Source of the DNA: CADEDH01 sp041394285
GTDB taxonomy: Bacteria; Actinomycetota; Acidimicrobiia; Acidimicrobiales; SZUA-35
Direction of reading: 5' to 3'
Length of the DNA: 64,000 nt
Assembly: GCA_041394285.1 (NCBI GenBank)
Contig: JAWKIL010000002.1
Span: 310,001-374,000 of the forward strand
The translations under genes and the position numbers were made by a program. Positions 54,339 through 62,225 of this stretch are shown in pieces (positions within the stretch are counted from its first letter, which is position 1; every line of letters begins with the position of its first letter). The notes below the pieces were generated by a model. It did not search any database, was not told where the DNA came from, and saw only the letters and a program-made list of their open reading frames with translations.

Positions 54339-55678
54339 CGGGGGCTGGCTCCTGCTGCGGTCCGACGGCCGGCGGTGGCCCGGCGGGCCAGGGCGGCCAC
54401 CACCTGCTCGATCGCCTGGTCAGGTTCCCACCGCACCACGGTGACCCCGCCCCGCCGGAGCTGCTCGGACAGCGCCGCCCGACGCAACCGCCACAGCCGA
54501 CGGCCGAGCACCTGGGTGCGGTCGGGCCGTTCCGGCAGGTGCCCCTCGGCCGCCACCTCGATCACCGCCACCTCGTGGCCCCGGGCCCGCAGCTCCAGGG
54601 GCAGCTGGGCCGCTCCGGGGTCGAGCAGACCGGTGAGCGCCACGATCAGGATGCCCTCCCGCAGCTCGTGCAGCGGCAACTGCTCCACCCGGGGGGCCCG
54701 GAGGCCCGGTTCCACCTGGGTGTCGAGCAGGGCGTCGACCAGGCGGGAGGCGTGGAGACGCCCCAGGCCGGGGCGGTGCCAGCGGATGTGGCGCCCCACC
54801 TGCAGCACGCCCACCCGGTCGTGGACGGCCAGGTTGCTCTCGGCCAGGGCCAGCGCCGCCCGCACCGCCCGCTGGACCAGCCGGTCGCCCAGGGGGCCGA
54901 GGTCTCGGAACGAGTCGACGAGCAGCACGAGGTCACCCGAGCGGTCGGGGTGGCGCACGGTGACCCACCGTTCACCCCGGCGGGCCGAGGCCCGCCAGTT
55001 CACCGAGCGGGCGGTGTCGCCGGGGCGCCAGGGCCGCAGCTCGGCGAAGTCGGAGCCGTCGCCGTGGGCCCGGGAGCCGTGGGTGCCCACCCGGCGGTGG
55101 AGCTGGTTCGGCGCCACCACCGCCCGGCGGCTCCCGTCGGGCGGGTGGACCCGGACCCGCAGGTCGGGCCGGATCACCTGGGACGACACGAACAGGCCGA
55201 ACCGGTCGCGGGCGATCACGGTGAGCAAGCCGGGGCTCGACACCCCCCAGCGGGTGGCCGTGACCGGGATCGTCACCACCGTGCGGCGCCGGGGCCCCAC
55301 CTCGAGGAGGGCCTGGGCGGCACCGGGCGCAGCTTCCAACTCGGGCGGGAGATCGAGGCTCAGGTGGAGCCACGGGATCCCGGTGGAGGTGACGATGGTG
55401 ACGGTCAGGTCGATCTCGTCGCCCTCGACGCAGCGGCCGGGGCCGCTCACCTCCACCGCCAGATCGGGCCAGCGGTGCAGGGCCGACCCCACCACCACCA
55501 GCACCACCAGGGGCGCCACTACCACCACCAGCTCGGGCCGGCCGGCCAGCACGGCCAGCCACAACCCCACCACGGCCACCGCCATCAACACCAGCAGCCG
55601 GGGGCTGGCCTGCTGGCCCGAGAACCGGCGGGGCCGGGCCGTGCCCCCCGCACCCACCCCGGCGGCCGGCGCCGTCAC
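54335..55678 (-). CDS. DUF58 domain membrane protein
   Basis: The 447-residue protein has two hydrophobic helices near residues 25-70 (VLMAVAVVGLWLAVLAG, LVVVVAPLVVLVVVG) and then a beta-rich extracytoplasmic-like and VWA-like region. The DUF58 signature is FAELRPWRPGDTARSVNWRA followed by RRGERWVTVRHPDRSGDLVL. Start GTG 55678 overlaps the MoxR stop as GTGA. DUF58 proteins work with MoxR ATPases, probably in envelope protein maturation. Confidence 0.87.
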   Translation of the reverse strand: MTAPAAGVGAGGTARPRRFSGQQASPRLLVLMAVAVVGLWLAVLAGRPELVVVVAPLVVLVVVGSALHRWPDLAVEVSGPGRCVEGDEIDLTVTIVTSTGIPWLHLSLDLPPELEAAPGAAQALLEVGPRRRTVVTIPVTATRWGVSSPGLLTVIARDRFGLFVSSQVIRPDLRVRVHPPDGSRRAVVAPNQLHRRVGTHGSRAHGDGSDFAELRPWRPGDTARSVNWRASARRGERWVTVRHPDRSGDLVLLVDSFRDLGPLGDRLVQRAVRAALALAESNLAVHDRVGVLQVGRHIRWHRPGLGRLHASRLVDALLDTQVEPGLRAPRVEQLPLHELREGILIVALTGLLDPGAAQLPLELRARGHEVAVIEVAAEGHLPERPDRTQVLGRRLWRLRRAALSEQLRRGGVTVVRWEPDQAIEQVVAALARRATAGRRTAAGASPR

Positions 55679-56682
55679 GGCCCGGTGGGGGCGGCGTCCA
55701 GGGCCGAGCGGTCGCCGGCGGTGAGGCTCGACGGGGTCGGCACCGAATCGAGGCACTCCTGGATCACGGCCTCCTCCCGCACCCCCCGCACCCAGGCCTC
55801 GGTCCGCAGCACCACCCGGTGGGCCAGCACCGGCACCGCGATCCGCTTCACGTCATCGGGGGTGGTGAAGCCCCGGCCGCTCAGCCCGGCCCGGGCCCGG
55901 GCCAGCTTCACCAGGGCCAGGCCGCCCCGGGGGCTGGAGCCGATCTCCAGGGCGTCGTGGGCCCGGGTGGCCTCCACCAGGCGGACGGCGTAGTCGACCA
56001 CGTCGTCGCCGGCCTCGATCCGTTCCACGGTGGCCTGGAGCCGCCGGATCCCCTCGGCGTCGGTCACCGGCTGGAGGCGGGCCCGGTCGGTGCCCCGGTC
56101 GAGGCGGCGCCGCAGCAGCTCCCGCTCGTCGGCCGGAGCCGGGTAGCCCACGTGGATGCGCACCAGGAAGCGGTCGAGCTGGGCTTCGGGGAGAGGGTAG
56201 GTGCCCTCGGTCTCCACCGGGTTCTGCGTGGCGATCAGCAGGAACGGCTTGGGCAGGGGGTGGGACCGTCCGTCCACCGTGATCTGGCGCTCCTCCATGG
56301 CCTCCAGCGCCGCCGCCTGGGTCTTGGACGGGCTGCGGTTGATCTCGTCGCCGAGCACGGCGTTGGCGAACAGAGGCCCCGGAGCGAACGCCGGGGGCGT
56401 CCCGTCGAGCCCGGGCAGCACGGCACCGGTGAGGTCGGACGGGATCAGGTCGGGGGTGAACTGGATGCGGCTGAAGCTGAGGCCGGTGACCTCGGCCAGC
56501 GACCGGGCGATCAGGGTCTTGGCCACGCCCGGCACGTCTTCCACCAGCACGTGGCCGTCGGCCAGGAGGCCGGCCAGCACCAGCTCCAGGACGGGCCGCT
56601 TGCCCACCACCGCCTTCTCGATCTCGTCGATGATGGCCCCGCAGGTGGCGGCCAGCTCCTCGATCGTCACCCCGTGGTCCAC
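55675..56682 (-). CDS. MoxR-family AAA+ ATPase
   Basis: This 335-residue AAA+ protein has VGKRPVLELVLAGLLADGHV, Walker A VEDVPGVAKT near residue 50, LGDEINRSPSKTQAA as Walker B, and sensor-1 LLIATQNPVETEGTYPLP. ARLGGxSSPRGG-type sensor-2 sequence appears as GSSPRGGLALVKLARA. MoxR ATPases act as chaperones for membrane or periplasmic complexes. AGGAGG 4 nt upstream supports GTG 56682 over the in-frame GTG at 56670. It is the first gene of the MoxR-DUF58-DUF4129 operon. Confidence 0.9.
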   Translation of the reverse strand: MDHGVTIEELAATCGAIIDEIEKAVVGKRPVLELVLAGLLADGHVLVEDVPGVAKTLIARSLAEVTGLSFSRIQFTPDLIPSDLTGAVLPGLDGTPPAFAPGPLFANAVLGDEINRSPSKTQAAALEAMEERQITVDGRSHPLPKPFLLIATQNPVETEGTYPLPEAQLDRFLVRIHVGYPAPADERELLRRRLDRGTDRARLQPVTDAEGIRRLQATVERIEAGDDVVDYAVRLVEATRAHDALEIGSSPRGGLALVKLARARAGLSGRGFTTPDDVKRIAVPVLAHRVVLRTEAWVRGVREEAVIQECLDSVPTPSSLTAGDRSALDAAPTGP

Positions 56683-56686
56683 CCAG

Positions 56687-56692
56687 CCTCCT
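56687..56692 (-). promoter_or_regulatory. Ribosome binding site AGGAGG setting the MoxR start
   Basis: On the minus strand AGGAGG ends 4 nt before GTG 56682 but 16 nt before the alternative GTG 56670, which favours the longer protein. Confidence 0.6.
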
Positions 56693-56769
56693 CTCGGGAA
56701 CAGACGAGTATGGTCGGCCCGGCGGTCAAACGGAAAGTCGTACGGCCTCCGGCCCCGGTAGGCGTCCCC

Positions 56770-56799
56770 TTGTCCGGGGCCGGTCGGGCCTCCTAGCTT
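56770..56799 (+). promoter_or_regulatory. Promoter-like element before the third CoA-transferase
   Basis: TTGTCC (56770-56775), an 18-bp spacer and TAGCTT (56794-56799) lie upstream of the gene at 56821, whose Shine-Dalgarno AGGGGGAA is present. Transcription would give a short leader. Confidence 0.45.
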
Positions 56800-56820
56800 G
56801 GGGGCGGCAAGGGGGAACCG

Positions 56821-59253
56821 ATGCTGTTGCACGACGTACGGGTGCTGGACCTGACCGACCACCGGGGCGAGATCGGGCCGTGGTTGCTCGGCTGGTTGGG
56901 GGCCGAGGTGATCCGGGTGGAGCCGCCGGAGGGTTCGGCCGCCCGCCGGGCCGAGCCCCGCGTCGCCCCCGGCGTCGAGGGCAGCCCCAGCCTCCAGTTC
57001 GACGCCTACAACAGCGGCAAACGTTCGGTGGTGGTCGACCTGGCCAGCGCCGGCGGGCGGGCCGAGGCCCTCGATCTGGTGGCGGGAGCCGACATCGTGG
57101 TGGAGTCGGGCCCGCCCGGGCTTCTCGCCGCCGCCGGGCTGGGGCGGGCCGAGCTGGAGCGGGTGAACGACCGCATCGTGCACGTGCTGGTGACCCCGTT
57201 CGGGGCCGACGGCCCCCGGGCCGATCAACCCTGCTCGGAGCTGACGCTGGCCGCCCTGGGCGGCCCGATGAACCTCCAGGGGGTGCGGGAGCGGGCGCCG
57301 GTCAAGATCTCGATCCCCCAGGTGTGGCGCCATACCGGCAACGAGGCGGCGGTGGCGGCGCTGGTGGCCCTGCGCCGGATGGAGCTGACAGGGCGGGCCC
57401 AGTGGGTGGACGTGTCGGCCCAGGCCGCCATGACGTGGACGCTGCTCAACTCGATGGAGGCCCACGCCGTCCAGGGGTTCGATTTCGAGCGCACCGGCAT
57501 GACGCTTCCCCTGGCCGTGCCCGTCGAGCTGCGCCACCAGGCCAAGGACGGCTTCTCGGCCCAGTCGCCGATCGGGGTGATCGTGGGCCCGTTCGTGCCG
57601 TGGCTGATCGAGGAAGGCATCGCCGGGCCCCACTGGGCCGATCAGGAATGGTCCACCTACGACCACCGGGCCCTGTCGGGCGAGCCCGTGAGCCCAACCT
57701 ACGACGAGCTGACGGCAGCCGTCGACGAGCTGTGCTCCCGCTACACCCGCCAGGAGCTGCTGGAGCGGGGGTTGCGCTACGGGGCCACGTTCGCCCCGGT
57801 CAACACCGTGGTCGACCTCCTGGCCATCGACCACCTCGACCGCCGGGGCTACTGGCTGCACGACCCCGCCGACCCCCACCCCGACGGTGGCCGGCCGGTG
57901 CGCCGACCCGGGTCGCCGGTCACGATCGACGGGGTCCGCCTCCCGGCCCCACCGGCCCCCGCCCCCGCTCTGGGCGAGGCCGGCCCGGCGGCGACGCTGC
58001 GCCGGCCCGGGGGCCGGCGCGCACCCACCGACCGTCCCCCCGCCGACTTTCCCCTGGCGGGGATCCGAGTGGCCGACTTCAGCTGGATCGGCGTGGGGCC
58101 CATCACCGGCCGGATGCTGGCCGACCACGGGGCCACGGTGGTGCGCATCGAGACCGAGAAGCGGCTCGACACCACCCGGGCCCAGCCGCCGTTCAAGGAC
58201 GCCGAGTTCGGGATCAACCGGTCCAACTTCTACGGCAGCTTCAACACGTCCAAGTGGTCGATGGCGGTGGACATGGGAACCGGGGCCGGTCTCGACATCG
58301 CCCGCCGCATGACCGACTGGGCCGATGTGGTGATCGACAGCTTCCGGCCCGGCACGATGGACCGCCTCGGTCTCGGGCCCGATGCCATCCACGCCCGCAA
58401 TCCCCGGGCCATCACGGTCACCACCTCCCTGCTGGGCGGAGGCGGGCCGCTGTCGCCCCTGGCCGGCTACGGGTTCCATGCCGCCGCCATCGCCGGCTTC
58501 ACCGATCTCACCGGCTGGCCCGATCTGGGCCCGGACGGCCCGTGGATGGCCTATACCGACACCATCGGGCCCCGGGTCCTGTTGCCGACGATCCTGGCCG
58601 CGCTGGACCGTCGGGACCGAACCGGTGAGGGGTGCCACATCGAGGGGGCCCAGCTGGAGATGGCGCTCCACTACCTCACCCCCGAGCTGCTGGCCTACCA
58701 GCGCACCGGCTGCCGCCCCGAGCGGATGGCCAACCGCGACCCGGTCATGGCCCCCCAGGGTGCCTACCCCTGTGCCGGGGACGACGAATGGGTGGCCATC
58801 ACCATCCCCGACGACGAGGCGTGGGCTGCGTTCGGCGTCGCCGTCGGCTCCCCGCCCTGGGCCCGCGACCCGGCCCACGCCTCGGCCGCCGGGCGCCGGG
58901 CGGCCCACGACGCCCTCGACGCCGCCATCGGCGCCTGGACCGCGGCCCGCGCCGCCGCCGAGGTGGAGCGGCTGCTGGCGGCGGCCGGGGTGCCGGCGGG
59001 CAAGGTGCAGCGGACCCGGGACCTGTTCGCCGACCCCCAGTACGGGCACCGGCGCTTCTACCGGCATCTGGAGCACGCCGAGGTGGGGCCGGTGCCCTAC
59101 GCCGGCCACCAGTTCCTGATCGAGGGGTACGGCAACGGGCCGCGCTTCGCCGCCCCGATGCTGGGCCAGCACACCTTCGAGGTGCTCACCGACCTCCTGG
59201 GCATGACCGACGACGAGGTGGCCGCCGCCGCGGCCGAGGGCGCTCTGGAATGA
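56821..59253 (+). CDS. Fused didomain CaiB/BaiF (class III) CoA-transferase
   Basis: This 810-residue protein has two class III CoA-transferase units: unit 1 opens VRVLDLTDHRGEIGPWLLGW, unit 2 opens GIRVADFSWIGVGPITGRML, with a Pro-rich linker near residues 375-405. The aspartate nucleophile position is A202 in unit 1 (WVDVSAQA) and E613 in unit 2 (IEGAQLE). ATG 56821 has AGGGGGAA about 4 nt upstream. It is divergent from the MoxR operon. This is the third paralogue of the window and shows the same asymmetry. Confidence 0.88.
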   Translation: MLLHDVRVLDLTDHRGEIGPWLLGWLGAEVIRVEPPEGSAARRAEPRVAPGVEGSPSLQFDAYNSGKRSVVVDLASAGGRAEALDLVAGADIVVESGPPGLLAAAGLGRAELERVNDRIVHVLVTPFGADGPRADQPCSELTLAALGGPMNLQGVRERAPVKISIPQVWRHTGNEAAVAALVALRRMELTGRAQWVDVSAQAAMTWTLLNSMEAHAVQGFDFERTGMTLPLAVPVELRHQAKDGFSAQSPIGVIVGPFVPWLIEEGIAGPHWADQEWSTYDHRALSGEPVSPTYDELTAAVDELCSRYTRQELLERGLRYGATFAPVNTVVDLLAIDHLDRRGYWLHDPADPHPDGGRPVRRPGSPVTIDGVRLPAPPAPAPALGEAGPAATLRRPGGRRAPTDRPPADFPLAGIRVADFSWIGVGPITGRMLADHGATVVRIETEKRLDTTRAQPPFKDAEFGINRSNFYGSFNTSKWSMAVDMGTGAGLDIARRMTDWADVVIDSFRPGTMDRLGLGPDAIHARNPRAITVTTSLLGGGGPLSPLAGYGFHAAAIAGFTDLTGWPDLGPDGPWMAYTDTIGPRVLLPTILAALDRRDRTGEGCHIEGAQLEMALHYLTPELLAYQRTGCRPERMANRDPVMAPQGAYPCAGDDEWVAITIPDDEAWAAFGVAVGSPPWARDPAHASAAGRRAAHDALDAAIGAWTAARAAAEVERLLAAAGVPAGKVQRTRDLFADPQYGHRRFYRHLEHAEVGPVPYAGHQFLIEGYGNGPRFAAPMLGQHTFEVLTDLLGMTDDEVAAAAAEGALE

Positions 59254-59294
59254 CGGCGGTGTGACCGGCGGGGCCCGCCGGGTAGAGGGTGGGA

Positions 59295-59666
59295 ATGGAT
59301 GAGACGACGGTTCTCGATCTCGAACGGGCCGGCTGGGACGCCCTGTGCGACGGCACGGCGGCCGAGTTCTACGGCCGCACCATGACCCCGGGTGGCCTCA
59401 TGGTGCTGGCCAACGGCCAGATCATGACGCGGGACCAGGTGGTCGAAGCCCTGGCCGCCTCACCGTCGTGGGCCAGCTACGAGATCAACGAACCCCGGCT
59501 CGTGCCGCTGGGAGTCGACTCCGTGGCCCTGGTCTACACCGCCCGGGCCCGCCGCTCCCCCACCGACCCGCCCTTCGTGGGCGCCATGACGAGCGTCTAC
59601 GTCGCCTCACCCGACGGCGACGGCTGGCGGCTGGCCCTTTACCAACAGACGGTGGTGGCCAGCTAA
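59295..59666 (+). CDS. NTF2-like/DUF4440 protein
   Basis: This 123-residue protein matches the SnoaL/NTF2-like small fold: TVLDLERAGWDALCDGTAAE, a MVLANGQIMTRDQVVEALA strand-helix, LVYTARARR and the C-terminal WRLALYQQTVV. Members bind small hydrophobic ligands or act as isomerases or accessory domains. ATG 59295 follows GAGGG; an in-frame GTG at 59289 would add two residues. It lies between the CoA-transferase and an SDR in the same direction. Confidence 0.8.
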   Translation: MDETTVLDLERAGWDALCDGTAAEFYGRTMTPGGLMVLANGQIMTRDQVVEALAASPSWASYEINEPRLVPLGVDSVALVYTARARRSPTDPPFVGAMTSVYVASPDGDGWRLALYQQTVVAS

Positions 59667-59698
59667 CGTCGGGGCCAGACAACCGGGGGGAGTCGAGC

Positions 59699-60853
59699 AT
59701 GGTCACGCGCACGCTGGTGATCGGGGGGACCGGGCCCACGGGGCCCTTCATCGTCAACGGGCTCCGGGAACGGGGCCACCAGGTGACGATCTTCCACCGG
59801 GGCACCCACGAGATCCCCGAGATCCCGGCCGACGTCGCCCACATCCACGGCGATCCCCATTTCACCGAGACCATCGAAGCGGCCCTGGCCGGCCACACCT
59901 TCGACGTGGTGATCGCCAGCTACGGACGCATCCGCCTCATCGCCGAATCGCTGGCCGGGCGGGTGGGACGGTTCATCTCGGTGGGCGGGTTCGCCCTGTA
60001 CCGGGGCTTCTCCAACCCCCGCCTGCTCCAGCCGGCCGGACTGCCCGCCCTGGTGCGGGAGGACCGCCCGCTGGCCGACGACGAGACCGAGGAGCGGTTC
60101 TCGATGCTGATCGCCCAGACCGAGCAGGCCGTGTTCCGCCACCACCCGGCGGCCACCATCTTCCGCTACCCCTACGTCTACGGTCCGTACCAGCTCGTGC
60201 CCCGCGAGTGGAGCATCGTACGCCGCATCCTCGACGGCCGGACCCGGATCCTGGTGCCCGACGCCGGCCACCAGCTGGCCACCCACGGCTGGGCCGGCAA
60301 CCTGGGCCATGCCGTGCTGCTGGCCGTCGACCACCCGGAGGCCAGCGCCGGGAAGTCCTACAACTGCGGCGACCTCGACCAGTACATGATCAACCAGATC
60401 GTGGAGATCGTGGCTTCCACCCTCGGGGCGCCGCTGGAGCCGGTGGCGGTGCCGTGGGCCGTGGCCGGGTCGGCCAAGAGCCTGGTGCTGGGCAGCCGCC
60501 ACCACCAGCTGATGGACCTGTTCCAGCTCCGCGCCGACCTGGGCTACACCGACGCCGTGCCGGCGGCCGAGGCCATCGCCCGCACCGCCCGGTGGTATGC
60601 CGACAACCGCCCCGACGCCTCGGTGGAGGAGCGGATGGCCGACACCTTCGACTACGCCTGGGAGGACCGGATGCTGGAGCACGCCGGCGCCTCCCTGACC
60701 CAATGGCGCACCGTGGCCCGCCACAACGCCGACGGCTCGCCCTACGAGCCCGAGCGGCAGCTGAGCCGCACGGCGTCGGGCAAGGCGTTCCTCCCCCACC
60801 CCTACGCCCACCCCAAGGACGTGGGTCAGGCCACCGACCACCGCGGCCGCTGA
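59699..60853 (+). CDS. NAD-dependent epimerase/dehydratase-like extended SDR
   Basis: This 384-residue protein has a Rossmann N-terminus LVIGGTGPTGPFIVNGLRER and YPYVYGPYQLVPREWSIVRR in the middle. The usual catalytic YxxxK is not apparent, suggesting an atypical SDR, perhaps a reductase or binding protein. The C-terminal 80 residues (WRTVARHNADGSPYEPER) form an unusual extension. GGGGGGAG lies about 8 nt before ATG 59699. Substrate unknown. A family B palindrome follows the stop. Confidence 0.78.
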   Translation: MVTRTLVIGGTGPTGPFIVNGLRERGHQVTIFHRGTHEIPEIPADVAHIHGDPHFTETIEAALAGHTFDVVIASYGRIRLIAESLAGRVGRFISVGGFALYRGFSNPRLLQPAGLPALVREDRPLADDETEERFSMLIAQTEQAVFRHHPAATIFRYPYVYGPYQLVPREWSIVRRILDGRTRILVPDAGHQLATHGWAGNLGHAVLLAVDHPEASAGKSYNCGDLDQYMINQIVEIVASTLGAPLEPVAVPWAVAGSAKSLVLGSRHHQLMDLFQLRADLGYTDAVPAAEAIARTARWYADNRPDASVEERMADTFDYAWEDRMLEHAGASLTQWRTVARHNADGSPYEPERQLSRTASGKAFLPHPYAHPKDVGQATDHRGR

Positions 60854-60866
60854 GACACAAGGCGAT

Positions 60867-60907
60867 CTGTGGCGCCAGCGCGCAAAATACAGCGCCGGGC
60901 GCCACAG
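60867..60907. terminator. Family B palindrome, copy 3 (41 bp)
   Basis: CGATCTGTGGCGCC (60863-60876) pairs perfectly with GGCGCCACAGATCG (60898-60911). It lies between convergent genes (stops at 60853 and 60942). Likely bidirectional terminator. Confidence 0.78.
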
Positions 60908-60941
60908 ATCGGCTAGTCGGGTCTGAAGGCGGGGGTCCGGC

Positions 60942-62114
60942 TCACCCGATGATGTGCTCGGCCAAGGGCGGGAACCCGTTGAAGCCGACCGAGGAGTACG
61001 TGGTGGTGTAGGCGCCGGTCGACAGGAAGTCGACCATGTCGCCCTCGGCCAGCGCAAGGGGCAGGTCGTAGCCGCTCTTCTCGTACAACACGTCCACCGA
61101 GTCGCAGGTGGGCCCGGCCACGACGGCCCTGCCGGTGGGGCCGCCGTCGTGCGGTGTGCGCAGCCGGTACCGGATGGCCTCGTCCATCGTCTCGGCCAGC
61201 CCGTGGAACTTGCCCACGTCGAGGTAGACCCAGCGGGCCAGCTCGTCGACCGAGCGGTGCGACACCAGCACCACCTCGGAGCGCAGCACGCCTGCGTCAG
61301 CCACCAGGTAGCGGCCGGGCTCCACCATCACCTCGTCCAGGCCGCTCTCGCCCGGCGGGAACCAGGCGTCCAGGGCGGCGGTGATGGCCCGGCCGTAGTC
61401 GGCGATGGCGGGGGCGTGGTCTCGGTAGGAGCCGGGGAACCCGCCTCCCAGGTTCAACAGTGTGGGGCGGGCGCCCCGGTGTCGGGCCTGGCGGAACACG
61501 TCGGCCACCACGCCCAGGGTGTCGTGCCAGGTGGCCAGATCCCGCTGCTGGGACCCCACGTGGAACGACAGACCGCAGGTCATGCCGGCCTCGGTGCACC
61601 GGACGAGGAGCCGCTGGGCCTCGGCGGTGGAGCAGCCGAACTTGCGCGACAGGGGCCAGTCGGCTCCGCCGCAGTCGTGGAACAGGCGCACGGTCACCGC
61701 CGCACCGGGGGCGGCGTCGGCCACCTTGTCCAGCTCCTCCGGACAGTCGACGGCGAACCGGGTGACACCCACCGAGGCGGCGTAGGCCACGTCGCGCCGC
61801 TTCTTGATCGTGTGCCCGTAGGAGATCCGTTCCGGGGGCACGCCGACGGCGAGGCAATCATCGATCTCGGCCGGGCTGGCCACGTCGAACGAGGAACCCA
61901 TCCGGTGGAGCCGTTGCAGGATCGGACGGGCCGGGTTGGCCTTGACGGCGTAGTAGACCTGCGCCTGGGGCACGGCGACGCGGAGTGCCGAGTACCGCTC
62001 GGCCACGACGTTGAGGTCGAGCACCAGGAACGGGGTGGGGGCGGTGGTGGTGGCGAGGAACTCCTCGATGGCGGGGCTGACGCCGGGATGGGGGGCGGGG
62101 TCGGTCGGGTTCAC
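60942..62114 (-). CDS. Fold-type III PLP decarboxylase (ornithine/lysine decarboxylase-like)
   Basis: This 390-residue enzyme has the alanine-racemase-like barrel and C-terminal beta domain. PLP lysine is K58 (VYYAVKANP), with SFHVGSQQRDL, the phosphate loop LGGGFPG, EPGRYLVA and the catalytic cysteine and aspartate in GPTCDSVDVLY. That last motif favours ornithine/lysine decarboxylase over diaminopimelate decarboxylase. The product would be putrescine or cadaverine. The start is GTG 62114 with GGAGG 6 nt upstream. The 111-bp gap to the CHAT gene shows nothing else. Confidence 0.88.
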   Translation of the reverse strand: MNPTDPAPHPGVSPAIEEFLATTTAPTPFLVLDLNVVAERYSALRVAVPQAQVYYAVKANPARPILQRLHRMGSSFDVASPAEIDDCLAVGVPPERISYGHTIKKRRDVAYAASVGVTRFAVDCPEELDKVADAAPGAAVTVRLFHDCGGADWPLSRKFGCSTAEAQRLLVRCTEAGMTCGLSFHVGSQQRDLATWHDTLGVVADVFRQARHRGARPTLLNLGGGFPGSYRDHAPAIADYGRAITAALDAWFPPGESGLDEVMVEPGRYLVADAGVLRSEVVLVSHRSVDELARWVYLDVGKFHGLAETMDEAIRYRLRTPHDGGPTGRAVVAGPTCDSVDVLYEKSGYDLPLALAEGDMVDFLSTGAYTTTYSSVGFNGFPPLAEHIIG

Positions 62115-62225
62115 GAAAGCCTCCAGGGGGTCGAGCCGGGCGACGGGATGCCCTGCGGTAGAGGTCTCGGGAGGGCGAGAGCTGTCAAACGGTATCGGCT
62201 GCCATCCGGTGCCGACGCAGGATTT

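Noticed and set aside
55675..59172. A 1165-residue minus-strand reading frame
   Set aside because: Only its last 335 residues are the MoxR ATPase; the rest is the antisense shadow of the CoA-transferase at 56821, open because stop codons are rare at this GC content.
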